DNA of 64,000 nt, taken from positions 22,160-86,159 of the forward strand of contig JAEUTY010000011.1 in assembly GCA_016787805.1 (NCBI GenBank), written 5' to 3'. A model generated the notes under the pieces. That model was not told the DNA's origin. It searched no databases and saw only the letters and a program-made list of their open reading frames with translations. Below are positions 44,775 through 53,529 of the stretch, piece by piece (the stretch's first letter is position 1; every line of letters starts with the position of its first letter). A program made the position numbers and the translations under genes. The DNA is from Flavobacterium sp. GTDB taxonomy: Bacteria; Bacteroidota; Bacteroidia; Flavobacteriales; Flavobacteriaceae.

Positions 44775-44844
44775 AGAAGGCAGAAGGCAGAAGGCAGAAG
44801 GCAGAAGGCAGAAGGCTAACAGCTAACAGCTAACAACTAACAAC
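44775..44844. repeat. Heptad tandem tract upstream of hutU
   Basis: Six perfect AGAAGGC units (44775-44816) followed by four TAACARC units (TAACAGC x2, TAACAAC x2; 44817-44844), all in the same 7-bp register. It lies 60 bp before the hutU start. Confidence 0.9.
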
Positions 44845-44903
44845 TAAATTAAAAAAACAACAATCATACCATCCAATAGTCTTACAATCTTACAATCAAA
44901 AAA

Positions 44904-46895
44904 ATGACTTTTCAAGAACAAATACAACAAGGAATTCCGCAGGTTTTACCACAACCCAAACCCTACGAAGTCGACATCAATCACGCTCCCAAACGCAAAG
45001 AAATTCTGACCGAAGAAGAAAAAAAACTAGCGCTCAAAAATGCCTTACGCTATTTTGAACCTCAACACCACGCCGAATTAATTCCCGAATTCAAAACCGA
45101 ACTCGAAACTTACGGCCGTATTTATATGTATCGTCTTCGTCCGGATTACCGCATGTATGCTCGCCCCATTTCTGAATATCCTGGAAAAAGCGAACAAGCC
45201 AAAGCCATCATGCTCATGATCCAAAACAACTTGGATAATGCAGTAGCACAACATCCACACGAGTTAATCACCTATGGTGGAAATGGCGCGGTGTTTCAAA
45301 ACTGGGCACAGTATTTACTCACCATGCAGTACTTGTCCGAAATGACTGACGAACAAACTTTAGTAATGTACTCAGGTCATCCAATGGGTTTATTTCCATC
45401 GCACAAAGAAGCACCACGAGTAGTCGTTACTAATGGAATGGTTATTCCCAACTACTCCAAACCCGACGATTGGGAAAAGATGAACGCACTAGGCGTTTCA
45501 CAATACGGACAAATGACCGCTGGAAGTTACATGTACATCGGTCCGCAAGGCATCGTTCACGGTACAACTATTACGGTTTTAAACGGATTTAGAAAAATAA
45601 AACGTTCGCCCAAAGGTGGTTTATTCGTAACGTCAGGTCTTGGCGGAATGAGTGGAGCACAGCCTAAAGCAGGCAATATAGCAGGTTGCGTTACCGTTTG
45701 TGCTGAAGTCAATCCGAAAATCACGCACATTCGTCATTCACAAGGCTGGATCAACGAAATTGTAGATAACATTGACCATTTGGTTCCAAGAGTGAAAACC
45801 GCTTTGGCCAATAATGAAGTTGTTTCAATTGCTTACCTCGGAAACGTAGTAGATGTTTGGGAACGTTTCGATCAAGAAAACCTGCACATCGATTTGGGTT
45901 CCGATCAAACTTCATTGCACAATCCGTGGGCTGGTGGTTATTACCCAATGGGTTATTCGTTTGAAGAATCGAATGATTTAATGGCCAACAATCCCGAAAA
46001 ATTCAAAGAAGAAGTTCAAAAAACACTACGTCGTCACGCGGCAGCAATCAACAAACATACAACCAAAGGAACTTATTTCTTTGACTATGGAAATGCCTTT
46101 TTACTCGAAGCTTCACGCGCTGGAGCTGCTGTAATGAACGAGCATCCAACTTTGGGAAGAGAATTCAAATACCCAAGTTACGTGCAGGACATTATGGGTC
46201 CGATGTGTTTTGACTATGGATTTGGTCCATTCCGTTGGGTTTGTGCCTCAGGAAAACCCGAAGATTTAGCCAAAACCGATAAAATTGCCTGCGATGTTTT
46301 GGAAGAAATGATGAAAACCGCACCCGAAGAAATCCAACAACAAATGGCCGATAACATTCAGTGGATCAAAGGCGCACAAGAAAATAAATTAGTAGTTGGT
46401 TCGCAAGCAAGAATATTATATGCCGATGCTGAAGGTCGAATCAAAATTGCTGAAGCGTTCAACCAAGCGATTGCTCGAGGCGAAATTGGCTACGTAATTT
46501 TAGGTCGCGATCACCACGATGTTTCTGGAACGGATTCACCTTACCGTGAAACTTCAAACATTTACGATGGCTCACGTTTTACCGCCGATATGGCCATTCA
46601 TAACGTGATTGGTGACAGTTTTAGAGGCGCTACTTGGGTATCCATTCACAATGGTGGTGGCGTTGGTTGGGGCGAAGTAATTAACGGTGGTTTTGGTATG
46701 GTTCTTGATGGAACTACAGAAGCATCTAGACGCTTACAATCAATGCTTTTCTGGGATGTGAACAACGGAATTTCACGTCGCAGTTGGGCAAGAAACGAAG
46801 GCGCGATTTTTGCGATAAAAAGAGCGATGGAAACGCAACCTTTGTTGAAAGTGACCATCCCTAATGTAGTAGATGATGGATTGTTGGATTTTTAG
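44904..46895 (+). CDS. hutU: Urocanate hydratase, long form
   Basis: 663 residues; converts urocanate to imidazolonepropionate in histidine degradation, using NAD+ tightly as an electrophile. Conserved segments: ITYGGNGAVFQNWAQY, MYSGHPMGLFPSH, GLGGMSGAQPKA, AWGGYYPMGYSFEESN, HHDVSGTDSPYRETSN and GDSFRGATWVSIHNGGGVGWGE. It is ~110 residues longer than the Pseudomonas-type enzyme and closer in length to the animal form. No hutH, hutI or hutG is within the window. The upstream region holds a heptad tandem tract, and the downstream region an A/T heptad-like tract, so promoter location is unclear. Confidence 0.95.
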   Translation: MTFQEQIQQGIPQVLPQPKPYEVDINHAPKRKEILTEEEKKLALKNALRYFEPQHHAELIPEFKTELETYGRIYMYRLRPDYRMYARPISEYPGKSEQAKAIMLMIQNNLDNAVAQHPHELITYGGNGAVFQNWAQYLLTMQYLSEMTDEQTLVMYSGHPMGLFPSHKEAPRVVVTNGMVIPNYSKPDDWEKMNALGVSQYGQMTAGSYMYIGPQGIVHGTTITVLNGFRKIKRSPKGGLFVTSGLGGMSGAQPKAGNIAGCVTVCAEVNPKITHIRHSQGWINEIVDNIDHLVPRVKTALANNEVVSIAYLGNVVDVWERFDQENLHIDLGSDQTSLHNPWAGGYYPMGYSFEESNDLMANNPEKFKEEVQKTLRRHAAAINKHTTKGTYFFDYGNAFLLEASRAGAAVMNEHPTLGREFKYPSYVQDIMGPMCFDYGFGPFRWVCASGKPEDLAKTDKIACDVLEEMMKTAPEEIQQQMADNIQWIKGAQENKLVVGSQARILYADAEGRIKIAEAFNQAIARGEIGYVILGRDHHDVSGTDSPYRETSNIYDGSRFTADMAIHNVIGDSFRGATWVSIHNGGGVGWGEVINGGFGMVLDGTTEASRRLQSMLFWDVNNGISRRSWARNEGAIFAIKRAMETQPLLKVTIPNVVDDGLLDF

Positions 46896-47003
46896 ATTAT
46901 TAGACTGTAAGACTATTAGACTTTGGCTTCCGTTTATTTATCTATTTCAATAAAATCTAACATTCAAAAAATCTAAAATGTCTAATATTCTAATACTTTA
47001 CAT
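46896..47003. other. AT-rich spacer with short repeated words
   Basis: Repeats of TTAGAC/TCTAA type (for instance ATTAGACT, GTAAGACT, ATTAGACT near 46901-46921) in an approximate 7-8 bp rhythm. No terminator hairpin seen after hutU. Confidence 0.5.
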
Positions 47004-47543
47004 ATGAAAAAGACACTCAAATTTATCCCATTACTCCTACTCTTCGTACTCGCCTCTTGCAGTTCGGTGAGAGTGAATTCGGATTACGACAAAAATGTGT
47101 CGTTTGATGGTTACAAAACTTATGCCTACCACAAAAGTGGCATTGACAAAGTGGAAATTTCTGACTTAGACAAAAAACGTATTTTGCGTTCGATAGACGA
47201 AGTAATGGCTGCCAAAGGCTTGACCAAAAGCGAAAACCCCGATTTGATGATTAACTTTTTTACCAAAGAAAGAGAGCAAGTAGACGTGAACCAATTCAAC
47301 GCTGGTTGGGGTTACGGTTGGGGCTGGGGTTGGAATCCTTGGATGTGGGGCGGAAACACTTCTGTTTATCGCTACACCGAAGGTACTTTGACTATCGACT
47401 TTATTGATAACAAGAAAAAAGAACTCGTTTGGCAAGGCATGGGAGAAGGTGTTTTGACCAAATGTGCTGAGAAAAAAGACGAAAACATCAAAGAATTTGT
47501 AACCAAGATTTTGGAACAATATCCACCAGTAGTGAAGAAGTAA
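47004..47543 (+). CDS. DUF4136 lipoprotein
   Basis: 179 residues. Lipoprotein signal MKKTLKFIPLLLLFVLASC (lipid Cys C19). The body has the DUF4136 pattern: VRVNSDYDKNVSFDGYKTYAY, LDKKRILRSIDEVMAAKGLTKSENPDLMINFF, and a C-terminal ELVWQGMGEG block. A Trp/Gly-rich loop (GWGYGWGWGWNPWMWGG, ~101-117) is distinctive. DUF4136 proteins are small outer-membrane or periplasmic lipoproteins of unknown function. Ends at a bidirectional terminator shared with the DJ-1 gene. Confidence 0.87.
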   Translation: MKKTLKFIPLLLLFVLASCSSVRVNSDYDKNVSFDGYKTYAYHKSGIDKVEISDLDKKRILRSIDEVMAAKGLTKSENPDLMINFFTKEREQVDVNQFNAGWGYGWGWGWNPWMWGGNTSVYRYTEGTLTIDFIDNKKKELVWQGMGEGVLTKCAEKKDENIKEFVTKILEQYPPVVKK

Positions 47544-47547
47544 AAAC

Positions 47548-47610
47548 TTCAAAATTCGTTGTTCAACATTGAATATTCAATATTCAACTTGGAATTTTGA
47601 ATTTTGAAAT
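47548..47610. repeat. Nine-unit heptad tract
   Basis: Nine consecutive 7-bp units of the TTCAAYA/TTGAATA kind (TTCAAAA, TTCGTTG, TTCAACA, TTGAATA, TTCAATA, TTCAACT, TGGAATT, TTGAATT, TTGAAAT). Both orientations of the word alternate, so it is also rich in short palindromes. Confidence 0.75.
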
Positions 47611-47613
47611 AGT

Positions 47614-47643
47614 AAACCGTAACGTAATTGTTGCGGTTTTTTT
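47614..47643. terminator. Bidirectional terminator
   Basis: AAACCGTAAC (47614-47623) pairs with GTTGCGGTTT (47630-47639) with one G-U pair; T run follows. Between convergent stops at 47543 and 47642. Confidence 0.8.
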
Positions 47644-48373
47644 ATACTAATTTTTCTACCGCTTGTGTCATTACTTGAGTAAAATATTTGCCTGAGTTAC
47701 GAAGTTGATTGGTGATGGCTTTGGGTGCATGCTGCGGATCGCCTGCATTGGTAGACGGCTGTGGTTGGTATTGGATGAAAAGTTGGGTCATTTCGGCTAC
47801 TCTTTTTCCTTTAACAATTCGGACAATTTTGAGCGACAAATCGATGGAAGAAGAAATTCCACCACCCGTGAAAATTTTGTTCTTTTTATCGAATAAAAAA
47901 CGAGGAAATCCTTTTGGAATTTTAAGTTTCAACTTGGGCGACAACAATCCTAGAACTGGGATTTGCGACCAATACGTAGTAGCTTTGGTGTTTTTTAAAA
48001 CTCCAGCTGCGGCTAAAACAAAAGCTCCAGTACAAACCGAACCTTTCCATGAAGCGGTTTTGGCTCTTTGCTCAATAAAATCCAACAACGCTTTATTTTG
48101 CATGGCGGCTGGAACTCCGTCTAAAGGTGCTTTTAGAGACGATTGCGCACTTCCGCCTGGGATGAAAAGTATGTCGATGGGCGGACAATTGTCGAAATTG
48201 TAATTGGGAACTACCGTTACACCTTCGCTAGTGGTAATTTTATCTTCGTTGGAAATCCAAATGGGTTCAAAACCAAATGGTGTTGCAAACACCTGTGTAG
48301 CTCCGGCAAAATCCATTAGTGTACAATTTTGGTACAAAGGAATGCCTACTATTAAGTTTTTTTTGAGTGCCAT
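47642..48373 (-). CDS. DJ-1/PfpI family protein, isonitrile hydratase-like
   Basis: 243 residues with the DJ-1/PfpI flavodoxin-like fold. The nucleophilic elbow has Cys C114 in SVCTGAFVLAAAGVL, followed by ATTYWSQIPVL, a combination found in isonitrile hydratase-type members (CTGxxxLxxAGLL-ATTHW). GGGISSSIDLSLKIV is the conserved C-terminal block. Cytosolic (no signal). A hydratase or related small-molecule role is possible; the C-terminal RxxxFxQ tail lacks the AraC-type DNA-binding domain seen in larger relatives. Monocistronic. Confidence 0.82.
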   Translation of the reverse strand: MALKKNLIVGIPLYQNCTLMDFAGATQVFATPFGFEPIWISNEDKITTSEGVTVVPNYNFDNCPPIDILFIPGGSAQSSLKAPLDGVPAAMQNKALLDFIEQRAKTASWKGSVCTGAFVLAAAGVLKNTKATTYWSQIPVLGLLSPKLKLKIPKGFPRFLFDKKNKIFTGGGISSSIDLSLKIVRIVKGKRVAEMTQLFIQYQPQPSTNAGDPQHAPKAITNQLRNSGKYFTQVMTQAVEKLV

Positions 48374-48515
48374 GATTATTCATTTGTTTTATTGAATCAA
48401 AGTAAATCAATTCGAAATGAGTAAAGTAGCGTGTTTATACGTGAATTTTTGAGGAAAAATCTTTGACAACGAATGTTGAATATTGAAGTAAAATAGCTTG
48501 CAAGAGCTACTGCCC

Positions 48516-48657
48516 TAGCCCAGATTGTAGCAGAAAGCCCGGAGCGCTTATGCCTTAGCTTTGTTGGCGAGAGAAAGCGACCAACGGAAGCTGGCTTTTG
48601 CCTTACAAGGCTTGGTGTAAGCGTGAGGACTTGGAGCGGAAAGCTGGAATGGCTTCT
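48516..48657 (+). repeat. 142-bp structured intergenic repeat, copy B
   Basis: Gapless alignment with copies A and C. P1 arms are GCGCTTATGCC and GGTGTAAGCGT (11 of 11 pairs with three G-U), P2 arms GCTTTGT and ACAAGGC. Homology with copy C extends upstream to 48466 (28 identical bases at 48466-48493). Confidence 0.85.
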
Positions 48658-48669
48658 AGTAAAGTTTTC

Positions 48670-48697
48670 AGTCGCAGTCACAGTCGCAGTTTTCAGT
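48670..48697. repeat. Short CAGTCG tandem
   Basis: CAGTCG-CAGTCA-CAGTCG-CAG followed by TTTTCAGT; a similar CAGTCTCAG tract follows copy C (61889-61935). Confidence 0.6.
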
Positions 48698-48701
48698 AAA
48701 T

Positions 48702-48734
48702 AAAAAAACCGCTTCGTTCAGGACTAGGCGGTTT
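48702..48734 (-). terminator. Terminator of the fibre gene
   Basis: Minus strand AAACCGC (48734-48728) pairs with GCGGTTT (48712-48706) and a T7 run follows. Confidence 0.8.
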
Positions 48735-48753
48735 CAAAACTAAAAACTACTTA

Positions 48754-51700
48754 CTATTTATTTTCGAGTGCTTTTAAGCGATTTTCCAACTGGATTTGGT
48801 TTTGTTTGAGAAGATTGATTTCGGTTTGGAGCTGTTGATTTTTATTTTGTTCCGATTCGATGAGTTGTTGTTGTTCTTGAATAGCTTTGGTTAAATACGG
48901 CACCAAACCTATGTAATTAATAGATTTGATTTGGCGTTCTTCGTGAGTAGTTTCGGCGATTTTGGTGGGATCTTTAGGTGTGGACAAAATTTCGTCTTTG
49001 ACCAAATTAGGGAACACTTGTTCCATTTCTTGTGCGATAAACCCGGTTTGTTGGCCGCGAGCGAAGCCGTATTTTTGTGCTAAATCGGTTTTAAATGTAT
49101 AATCTTTGACTTGTAATGTGTTGATTTTGTCTAAGACGGATGAAGTTGGAGCGATATTTTCTTTGAGCGAAGCATCGGACGGGTTGGTAAAAACACCCGA
49201 AACGAATACGTTGCCGAGGAAATAGCCAGCGTAACTGGAAGGCAAAGTAGCGCTCGAATACACACCATATTGAAACCCGCCAGCGAAGAAGTCGATGTAA
49301 TTGTAGGAACCGTATTTTATTCCTGTTCCTGAGCCAGTTAGAACATTAATAGTTCCATAATGAACACCATTACCCGTATTTGAAATTTGGTTGTCTACTC
49401 CGGCTTTATTTCCTTCTTGTGTTCCCGCAATTACATTGTACATTCCCCAAAAAATTTGGTCTCCAGAAGCCGTAAAGTTATTGTAAACACCCTTAAAACC
49501 CGAGTTATAATAACTGAAACCGCTGATATCATTATATAATCCAGCAAAAGCACAGTTTCCTGAAGCTCCTGTCACATTATTACGCATACCGTAGTATTGA
49601 CGTCCAATGTTATTATAAAGTATAAAATCATTATTCATACCATAATTTTCCTGCCATAATGTGAAATCATAATTTTCAAATCTGTTGTATACTCCTCTGT
49701 TGTATACTCCTCTGTAAAATTCATTATAGCTGCCATAATTATTAGTAGACGAATACGTTGTGAAAATACTTCTTGCCCCATAATTATCTCCTAAACTCCC
49801 ATCAAAATTATTTCTTACACCATATTTATTAGAATTTCCATTCATTTGATTAAAAAGTCCAAAATGTTCAGTGGCATTGTTTAAAAAAGTATTTTGAATA
49901 CCATATTGAGCAACGGTAGATATACCGCTAATGTTATTCTTTATTGCATAACGTAATCCATCATTAGCCCCAGATAAATTGTTTTCCACACCTATAGATA
50001 TTGGCGCTCCTGAACTTACTATGATATCATTTTGCACGCCTTTTATATTTCCGGAAGTTGAATTGGTTATTGTATTTAAAATTGCTGTTTTGGTCGTAGC
50101 AACAGAAGACGGCAATTCGTTTACAACTCCGAAATTATTGATACTGGCCGTATTGTTGATAGTATTTTTTACTCCAGTTTGAATTCCGATTCCCGAACCA
50201 CCTAATTCGTTATAACTTCCAATATGATTTCCTGTTCCATCACCTAAAAGTTGCGAATAACTACCGAAATGTTCTTCATTGCCTGAATTATCAATAAAGT
50301 TGTAGTTGGCAAATTGTTTTCCGGTTCCAATTCCGGTAAGTTCATTGTAGCTTGCGTATCTGAATCCTGAACCCGCAGAGCCTATTTGACTGTAATTTCC
50401 AAAATGAGAGTCGTTTCCTGTACCTGTGATGAGCGTATGATTACCATATTTTACTCCTAGACCAGCGCTAGTTATTGCATTTTTAACGGCGTATTTTGTA
50501 CCAGCTCCTGTTCCTGACAATTGGTTGTCTACAGCGATTTGGGTGGCATTATTATTATTTAGTAATGAATTTTGTATTCCGGTTTGTGCACCTGTTGATG
50601 TGCCTGAGAATAGATTTCGCACGCCAATATTTTCTCCTGTTCCACTTGAGTTGAATTCGGTATTCATACCAAACTTGTTACCATTACCTGAACCCCAAAT
50701 AAGGTTTTGTAAACCATATCGGGTTCCATTCCCTGTACTGTTAAAAAAGTTACTTACACCAAGTTGTGTACTTGAATTACTTCCAGCTATTTCATTGAAA
50801 ACGCCATAACTTAAAGTAGATTGAGCGCCGTTAATAGAATTGTATGTTCCGTATCCTATACCCGTGCCATTGAGTGTTACTAAATTACGTGTACCATAAA
50901 CGCCTGCAGCATTGGCAGAAGTTATAGCGTTATAAACACCTGTTTTTTCGGTGGCACTTGAGCCATTTAATGTATAAATGGCGCCATAGTGAAAGCCAGT
51001 TCCCGAGTTGTTAATAAAGGTTTCCGAACCCGCCTGATTGCCTGTACCAATTCCTCCCAAAGCCACATAGCTTCCGTAATGTATTCCTCCTCCTGAAGAG
51101 GTGTTTTCGGTTCGCATTCCTGTGTGCGTTCCTGTACCTGTGCCAGTGAATTCGTTGACAACTCCCGTTCTTATACCTGTACCACTAGTCGTAAATTGAT
51201 TACTTACCCCGTAATGCCATAACGAACTTAAACCAAGAATTTGATTAAAAATACCGTATTTTATACTATTATTTCCATTAGTAAGAAAATTAGCTACACC
51301 ATATTGACCGCCATTACTCGTGCTACTAATCTGATTGGTTACCCCAACATGATTTGATGCATTCGGACCTTGCATACGGTTTATTATGCCCGAATGTTGA
51401 CTTGTACCCGTATTAAAAAACGAATTATCAAGTGCCGTGATTGCTCCTGTTGAAGAGCCCGTTAAAATCGAATTAAAACTAACTCTATCTCCTAATCCAG
51501 AACCGCTCAAATAATTGGTAGTGCCATAGTGAATACCATCGCCGTTAGTGAAAATATCGTTACCATTTCCATTTAATTCGGCGTTGGAATTGCCTGTAAA
51601 TTCGTTGTAAATTCCGGCTCTTTTGATAAGCCCAGCTGGGTTTAAATTGCGTTGATTGTGAATACCAAATTGGATCGTTTCATCGGAAACCACTTCGAGT

Positions 51701-52113
51701 TTCCCTTCAATATTATTGGTATTTCCAATTTTAACTTTCCCCAAATGATACATTTCATCGTTGATATTATCTGGAGCATTCGTTCCGCCGACTTCATAAA
51801 AATCGGCATCGGCATTTTTAGTTGAATTTATACCTACCCAAGTAGTTGTAGCATTGTCCCAATAGTAAAAACCTGGTTGATTACTTCCTGAAGCTGTAGT
51901 GAGAAAAACCATCATGCCATTTTGAGCCGCTGTTGGATTGGTCGCTGGAAAAGTGTCGACTTTGGGAATCAGAATTCCGTCGGTATTACTGGGTGTAGCT
52001 TGATTGGATGATTTAATATCCAACTGAGCACTTGGTGTTGTTGTGTTGATGCCGACTTGACCCATCGCTTGTAGCGTAAAAAAAAGCAAAAGTAAATAGT
52101 ATCTATTTTTCAT
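48754..52113 (-). CDS. Long beta-solenoid fibre with S74 intramolecular chaperone
   Basis: 1119 residues; signal peptide MKNRYYLLLLFFTLQAMG. N-terminal ~130 residues resemble the N-terminus of the protein at 40298. From ~190 to ~960 the chain is a run of about 45-50 units of 15-16 residues with the pattern x-x-YG-x-x-N-x-h-x-G-x-G-x (for example HIGSYNELGGSGIG, QTGVKNTINNTAS). The C-terminus is a peptidase S74 chaperone of endosialidase: SDASLKENI holds the Ser-Lys pair (S and K five apart) of the self-cleavage site, and a heptad coiled coil (QQQLIESEQNKNQQLQTEI...) closes it. Such chaperones trimerise phage fibres; here it is on a secreted bacterial protein. Confidence 0.88.
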   Translation of the reverse strand: MKNRYYLLLLFFTLQAMGQVGINTTTPSAQLDIKSSNQATPSNTDGILIPKVDTFPATNPTAAQNGMMVFLTTASGSNQPGFYYWDNATTTWVGINSTKNADADFYEVGGTNAPDNINDEMYHLGKVKIGNTNNIEGKLEVVSDETIQFGIHNQRNLNPAGLIKRAGIYNEFTGNSNAELNGNGNDIFTNGDGIHYGTTNYLSGSGLGDRVSFNSILTGSSTGAITALDNSFFNTGTSQHSGIINRMQGPNASNHVGVTNQISSTSNGGQYGVANFLTNGNNSIKYGIFNQILGLSSLWHYGVSNQFTTSGTGIRTGVVNEFTGTGTGTHTGMRTENTSSGGGIHYGSYVALGGIGTGNQAGSETFINNSGTGFHYGAIYTLNGSSATEKTGVYNAITSANAAGVYGTRNLVTLNGTGIGYGTYNSINGAQSTLSYGVFNEIAGSNSSTQLGVSNFFNSTGNGTRYGLQNLIWGSGNGNKFGMNTEFNSSGTGENIGVRNLFSGTSTGAQTGIQNSLLNNNNATQIAVDNQLSGTGAGTKYAVKNAITSAGLGVKYGNHTLITGTGNDSHFGNYSQIGSAGSGFRYASYNELTGIGTGKQFANYNFIDNSGNEEHFGSYSQLLGDGTGNHIGSYNELGGSGIGIQTGVKNTINNTASINNFGVVNELPSSVATTKTAILNTITNSTSGNIKGVQNDIIVSSGAPISIGVENNLSGANDGLRYAIKNNISGISTVAQYGIQNTFLNNATEHFGLFNQMNGNSNKYGVRNNFDGSLGDNYGARSIFTTYSSTNNYGSYNEFYRGVYNRGVYNRFENYDFTLWQENYGMNNDFILYNNIGRQYYGMRNNVTGASGNCAFAGLYNDISGFSYYNSGFKGVYNNFTASGDQIFWGMYNVIAGTQEGNKAGVDNQISNTGNGVHYGTINVLTGSGTGIKYGSYNYIDFFAGGFQYGVYSSATLPSSYAGYFLGNVFVSGVFTNPSDASLKENIAPTSSVLDKINTLQVKDYTFKTDLAQKYGFARGQQTGFIAQEMEQVFPNLVKDEILSTPKDPTKIAETTHEERQIKSINYIGLVPYLTKAIQEQQQLIESEQNKNQQLQTEINLLKQNQIQLENRLKALENK

Positions 52114-52139
52114 AACTTTAGTTTTTAGTTAATCGAAAT

Positions 52140-52156
52140 AACACTATTTACTTTTT
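52140..52156 (-). promoter_or_regulatory. Shared leader element, fibre gene
   Basis: The plus-strand word AACACTATTTACTTTTT (17 bp) occurs at 27-43 bp before the start at 52113 and at exactly the same distance before the start at 53393 (53420-53436). Probably a shared promoter or leader site. Confidence 0.6.
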
Positions 52157-52170
52157 GGTTACTAATTCAA

Positions 52171-52202
52171 TTGAGTATCTGGCAATTTTATTTAGCATTT
52201 GG
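52171..52202 (-). promoter_or_regulatory. Candidate LytTR direct repeats, fibre gene
   Basis: Minus strand CCAAATGCTAA and, 20 bp on, CCAGATACTCAA. Seven of ten core positions agree. Lies about 58-89 bp before the fibre start. Confidence 0.5.
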
Positions 52203-52331
52203 TAGATTTGAGTAGTGGGTAATAAATACTTTTTAAAAAAGCAGATTTTTAGACTACTATTAATCACTTGCACACAGACAAACAAAACCCAACAAACTTT
52301 TCAAATCATTAAAAGTCAACACATTGTCAAA

Positions 52332-53393
52332 TTAATCAATAATGATTTTTTCTACTTTTTTATGCTCCCCATTACTAATTTCTAAAAGATAAGTTCCTTT
52401 AGCTAAATGTTCCACATTCAAAATGGACTGTGTGGTTTCATACAGTAATTGTCCCGTTAAATTGTATACTTTTGCCGTTTCAAATTCAACTCCTTCAATT
52501 TGAAAAACGCCATTACTTGGATTTGGTATTACTTGGATGTTTGAATCAAAAGCAATCTCATCGTTACTTAGAGCATTGCAATCCAATCCATCCAAATACA
52601 TAAAGTAATCGGTATTTTGCGTTAGTACGATAATGTAAGCAACATCACCAGCTTCTAGTTCGAAATTAACACATTTGTAGGCCTGACCGACAGCATTTAA
52701 ACTTTCTAGGCTATTAACCGTATAAGAACCACCCAAAAAATTAGTTAGAAGTTGATTAATATCAGTTAATTGAAGTGAACGTACCACATAAAACGGATAC
52801 GATGTTGCTGCTTGTCGAACTATAGTAACTCCAGTACAAACTGCATTTGCTGAGTAATTATTTACCCTTAAATACCGTGCATTAACAACTGGAATATCAT
52901 AAGTGGCTACTTGCAGTGAATTCTCACAACTTCCGATAGGTATATTTTTCTCGTATTCAAAATTTATTTGTAGCGGATTAAACTGTAATCCATTATAGCT
53001 ACTGCAATTGGTGGCGGGTATCTGATAGTTGATGGTACAAATATTTGAAGCTGTATTTGCATCTCCTCCACCAAATGCTGCTCCAGCTGGAATAAACAAG
53101 GTTACGGTTCCGCTATTGAGCGCACCAACATCTACTTGAATCATAAAGTTTTGACCATCAAAACTACTTATGAATTGCTCATTAATGAACCCAACTGCTG
53201 CTCCCGATGTGCCACCCACTACCAAATCTGAATTGGTGAACTCGGTTACTACTTCGCTAAAAATCACTTTAAAATAGACCGCTGGACTTGAAGTATTCGC
53301 GTCTTGAACTCCTGGATAAGGAATAACTTGTACACTTGGAGCAGCCGTTAAAATCCCAAACGACAGTAAAAACAAATAATAAATAATTTTCAT
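52332..53393 (-). CDS. T9SS cargo protein with Ig-like N-terminus
   Basis: 353 residues; signal peptide MKIIYYLFLLSFGILTAA. Residues ~20-130 form a bacterial Ig-like domain (VQVIPYPGVQDANTSSPAVYFKVIFSEVV ... TVTLFIPAGAAFGGGD). A central beta domain (~140-275) has paired Cys (CENSL, CTGVTI). The last ~75 residues are a T9SS sorting domain (IQVIPNPSNGVFQI ... AKVYNLTGQLLYETTQ ... GTYLLEISNGEHKKVEKIIID). Exported and surface-anchored or released; target unknown. Shares a leader element with the fibre gene. Confidence 0.85.
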   Translation of the reverse strand: MKIIYYLFLLSFGILTAAPSVQVIPYPGVQDANTSSPAVYFKVIFSEVVTEFTNSDLVVGGTSGAAVGFINEQFISSFDGQNFMIQVDVGALNSGTVTLFIPAGAAFGGGDANTASNICTINYQIPATNCSSYNGLQFNPLQINFEYEKNIPIGSCENSLQVATYDIPVVNARYLRVNNYSANAVCTGVTIVRQAATSYPFYVVRSLQLTDINQLLTNFLGGSYTVNSLESLNAVGQAYKCVNFELEAGDVAYIIVLTQNTDYFMYLDGLDCNALSNDEIAFDSNIQVIPNPSNGVFQIEGVEFETAKVYNLTGQLLYETTQSILNVEHLAKGTYLLEISNGEHKKVEKIIID

Positions 53394-53419
53394 AATTAAT
53401 TGATTTTGTTGGTATAAAC

Positions 53420-53436
53420 AACACTATTTACTTTTT
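53420..53436 (-). promoter_or_regulatory. Shared leader element, T9SS gene
   Basis: AACACTATTTACTTTTT, the same 17 bp and the same distance to the start codon as at 52140. Confidence 0.6.
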
Positions 53437-53529
53437 AAAAGTTTATCAAATTGAGTAATTGCAGAACTTTTTGTATTTGACTTTGATAGAGAAAAATTAT
53501 TTGAAAAGTCTTACAACAAACGTTAAAAA

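Larger units (their letters stand above)
48374..48753. other. Intergenic repeat-bearing region
   Basis: 380 bp between two minus-strand genes. Holds a shared 28-bp word (48466-48493), repeat copy B (48516-48657), a CAGTCG/CAGTCA tandem (48670-48691) and the fibre-gene terminator (48702-48734). No convincing protein gene. Confidence 0.75.

Noticed and set aside
44775-44844. CRISPR-like array
   Set aside because: Units are 7 bp without spacers; no cas genes in the window.
48397-48681. Minus-strand open frame of 94 codons
   Set aside because: It runs through repeat copy B. The corresponding region at copies A and C gives different frames, and it has no protein-like composition.
53449-53479. 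Fourth LytTR site before the T9SS gene
   Set aside because: The half-sites are phased 18 bp rather than 20 bp and the second matches poorly, so it is only mentioned as a weak candidate.
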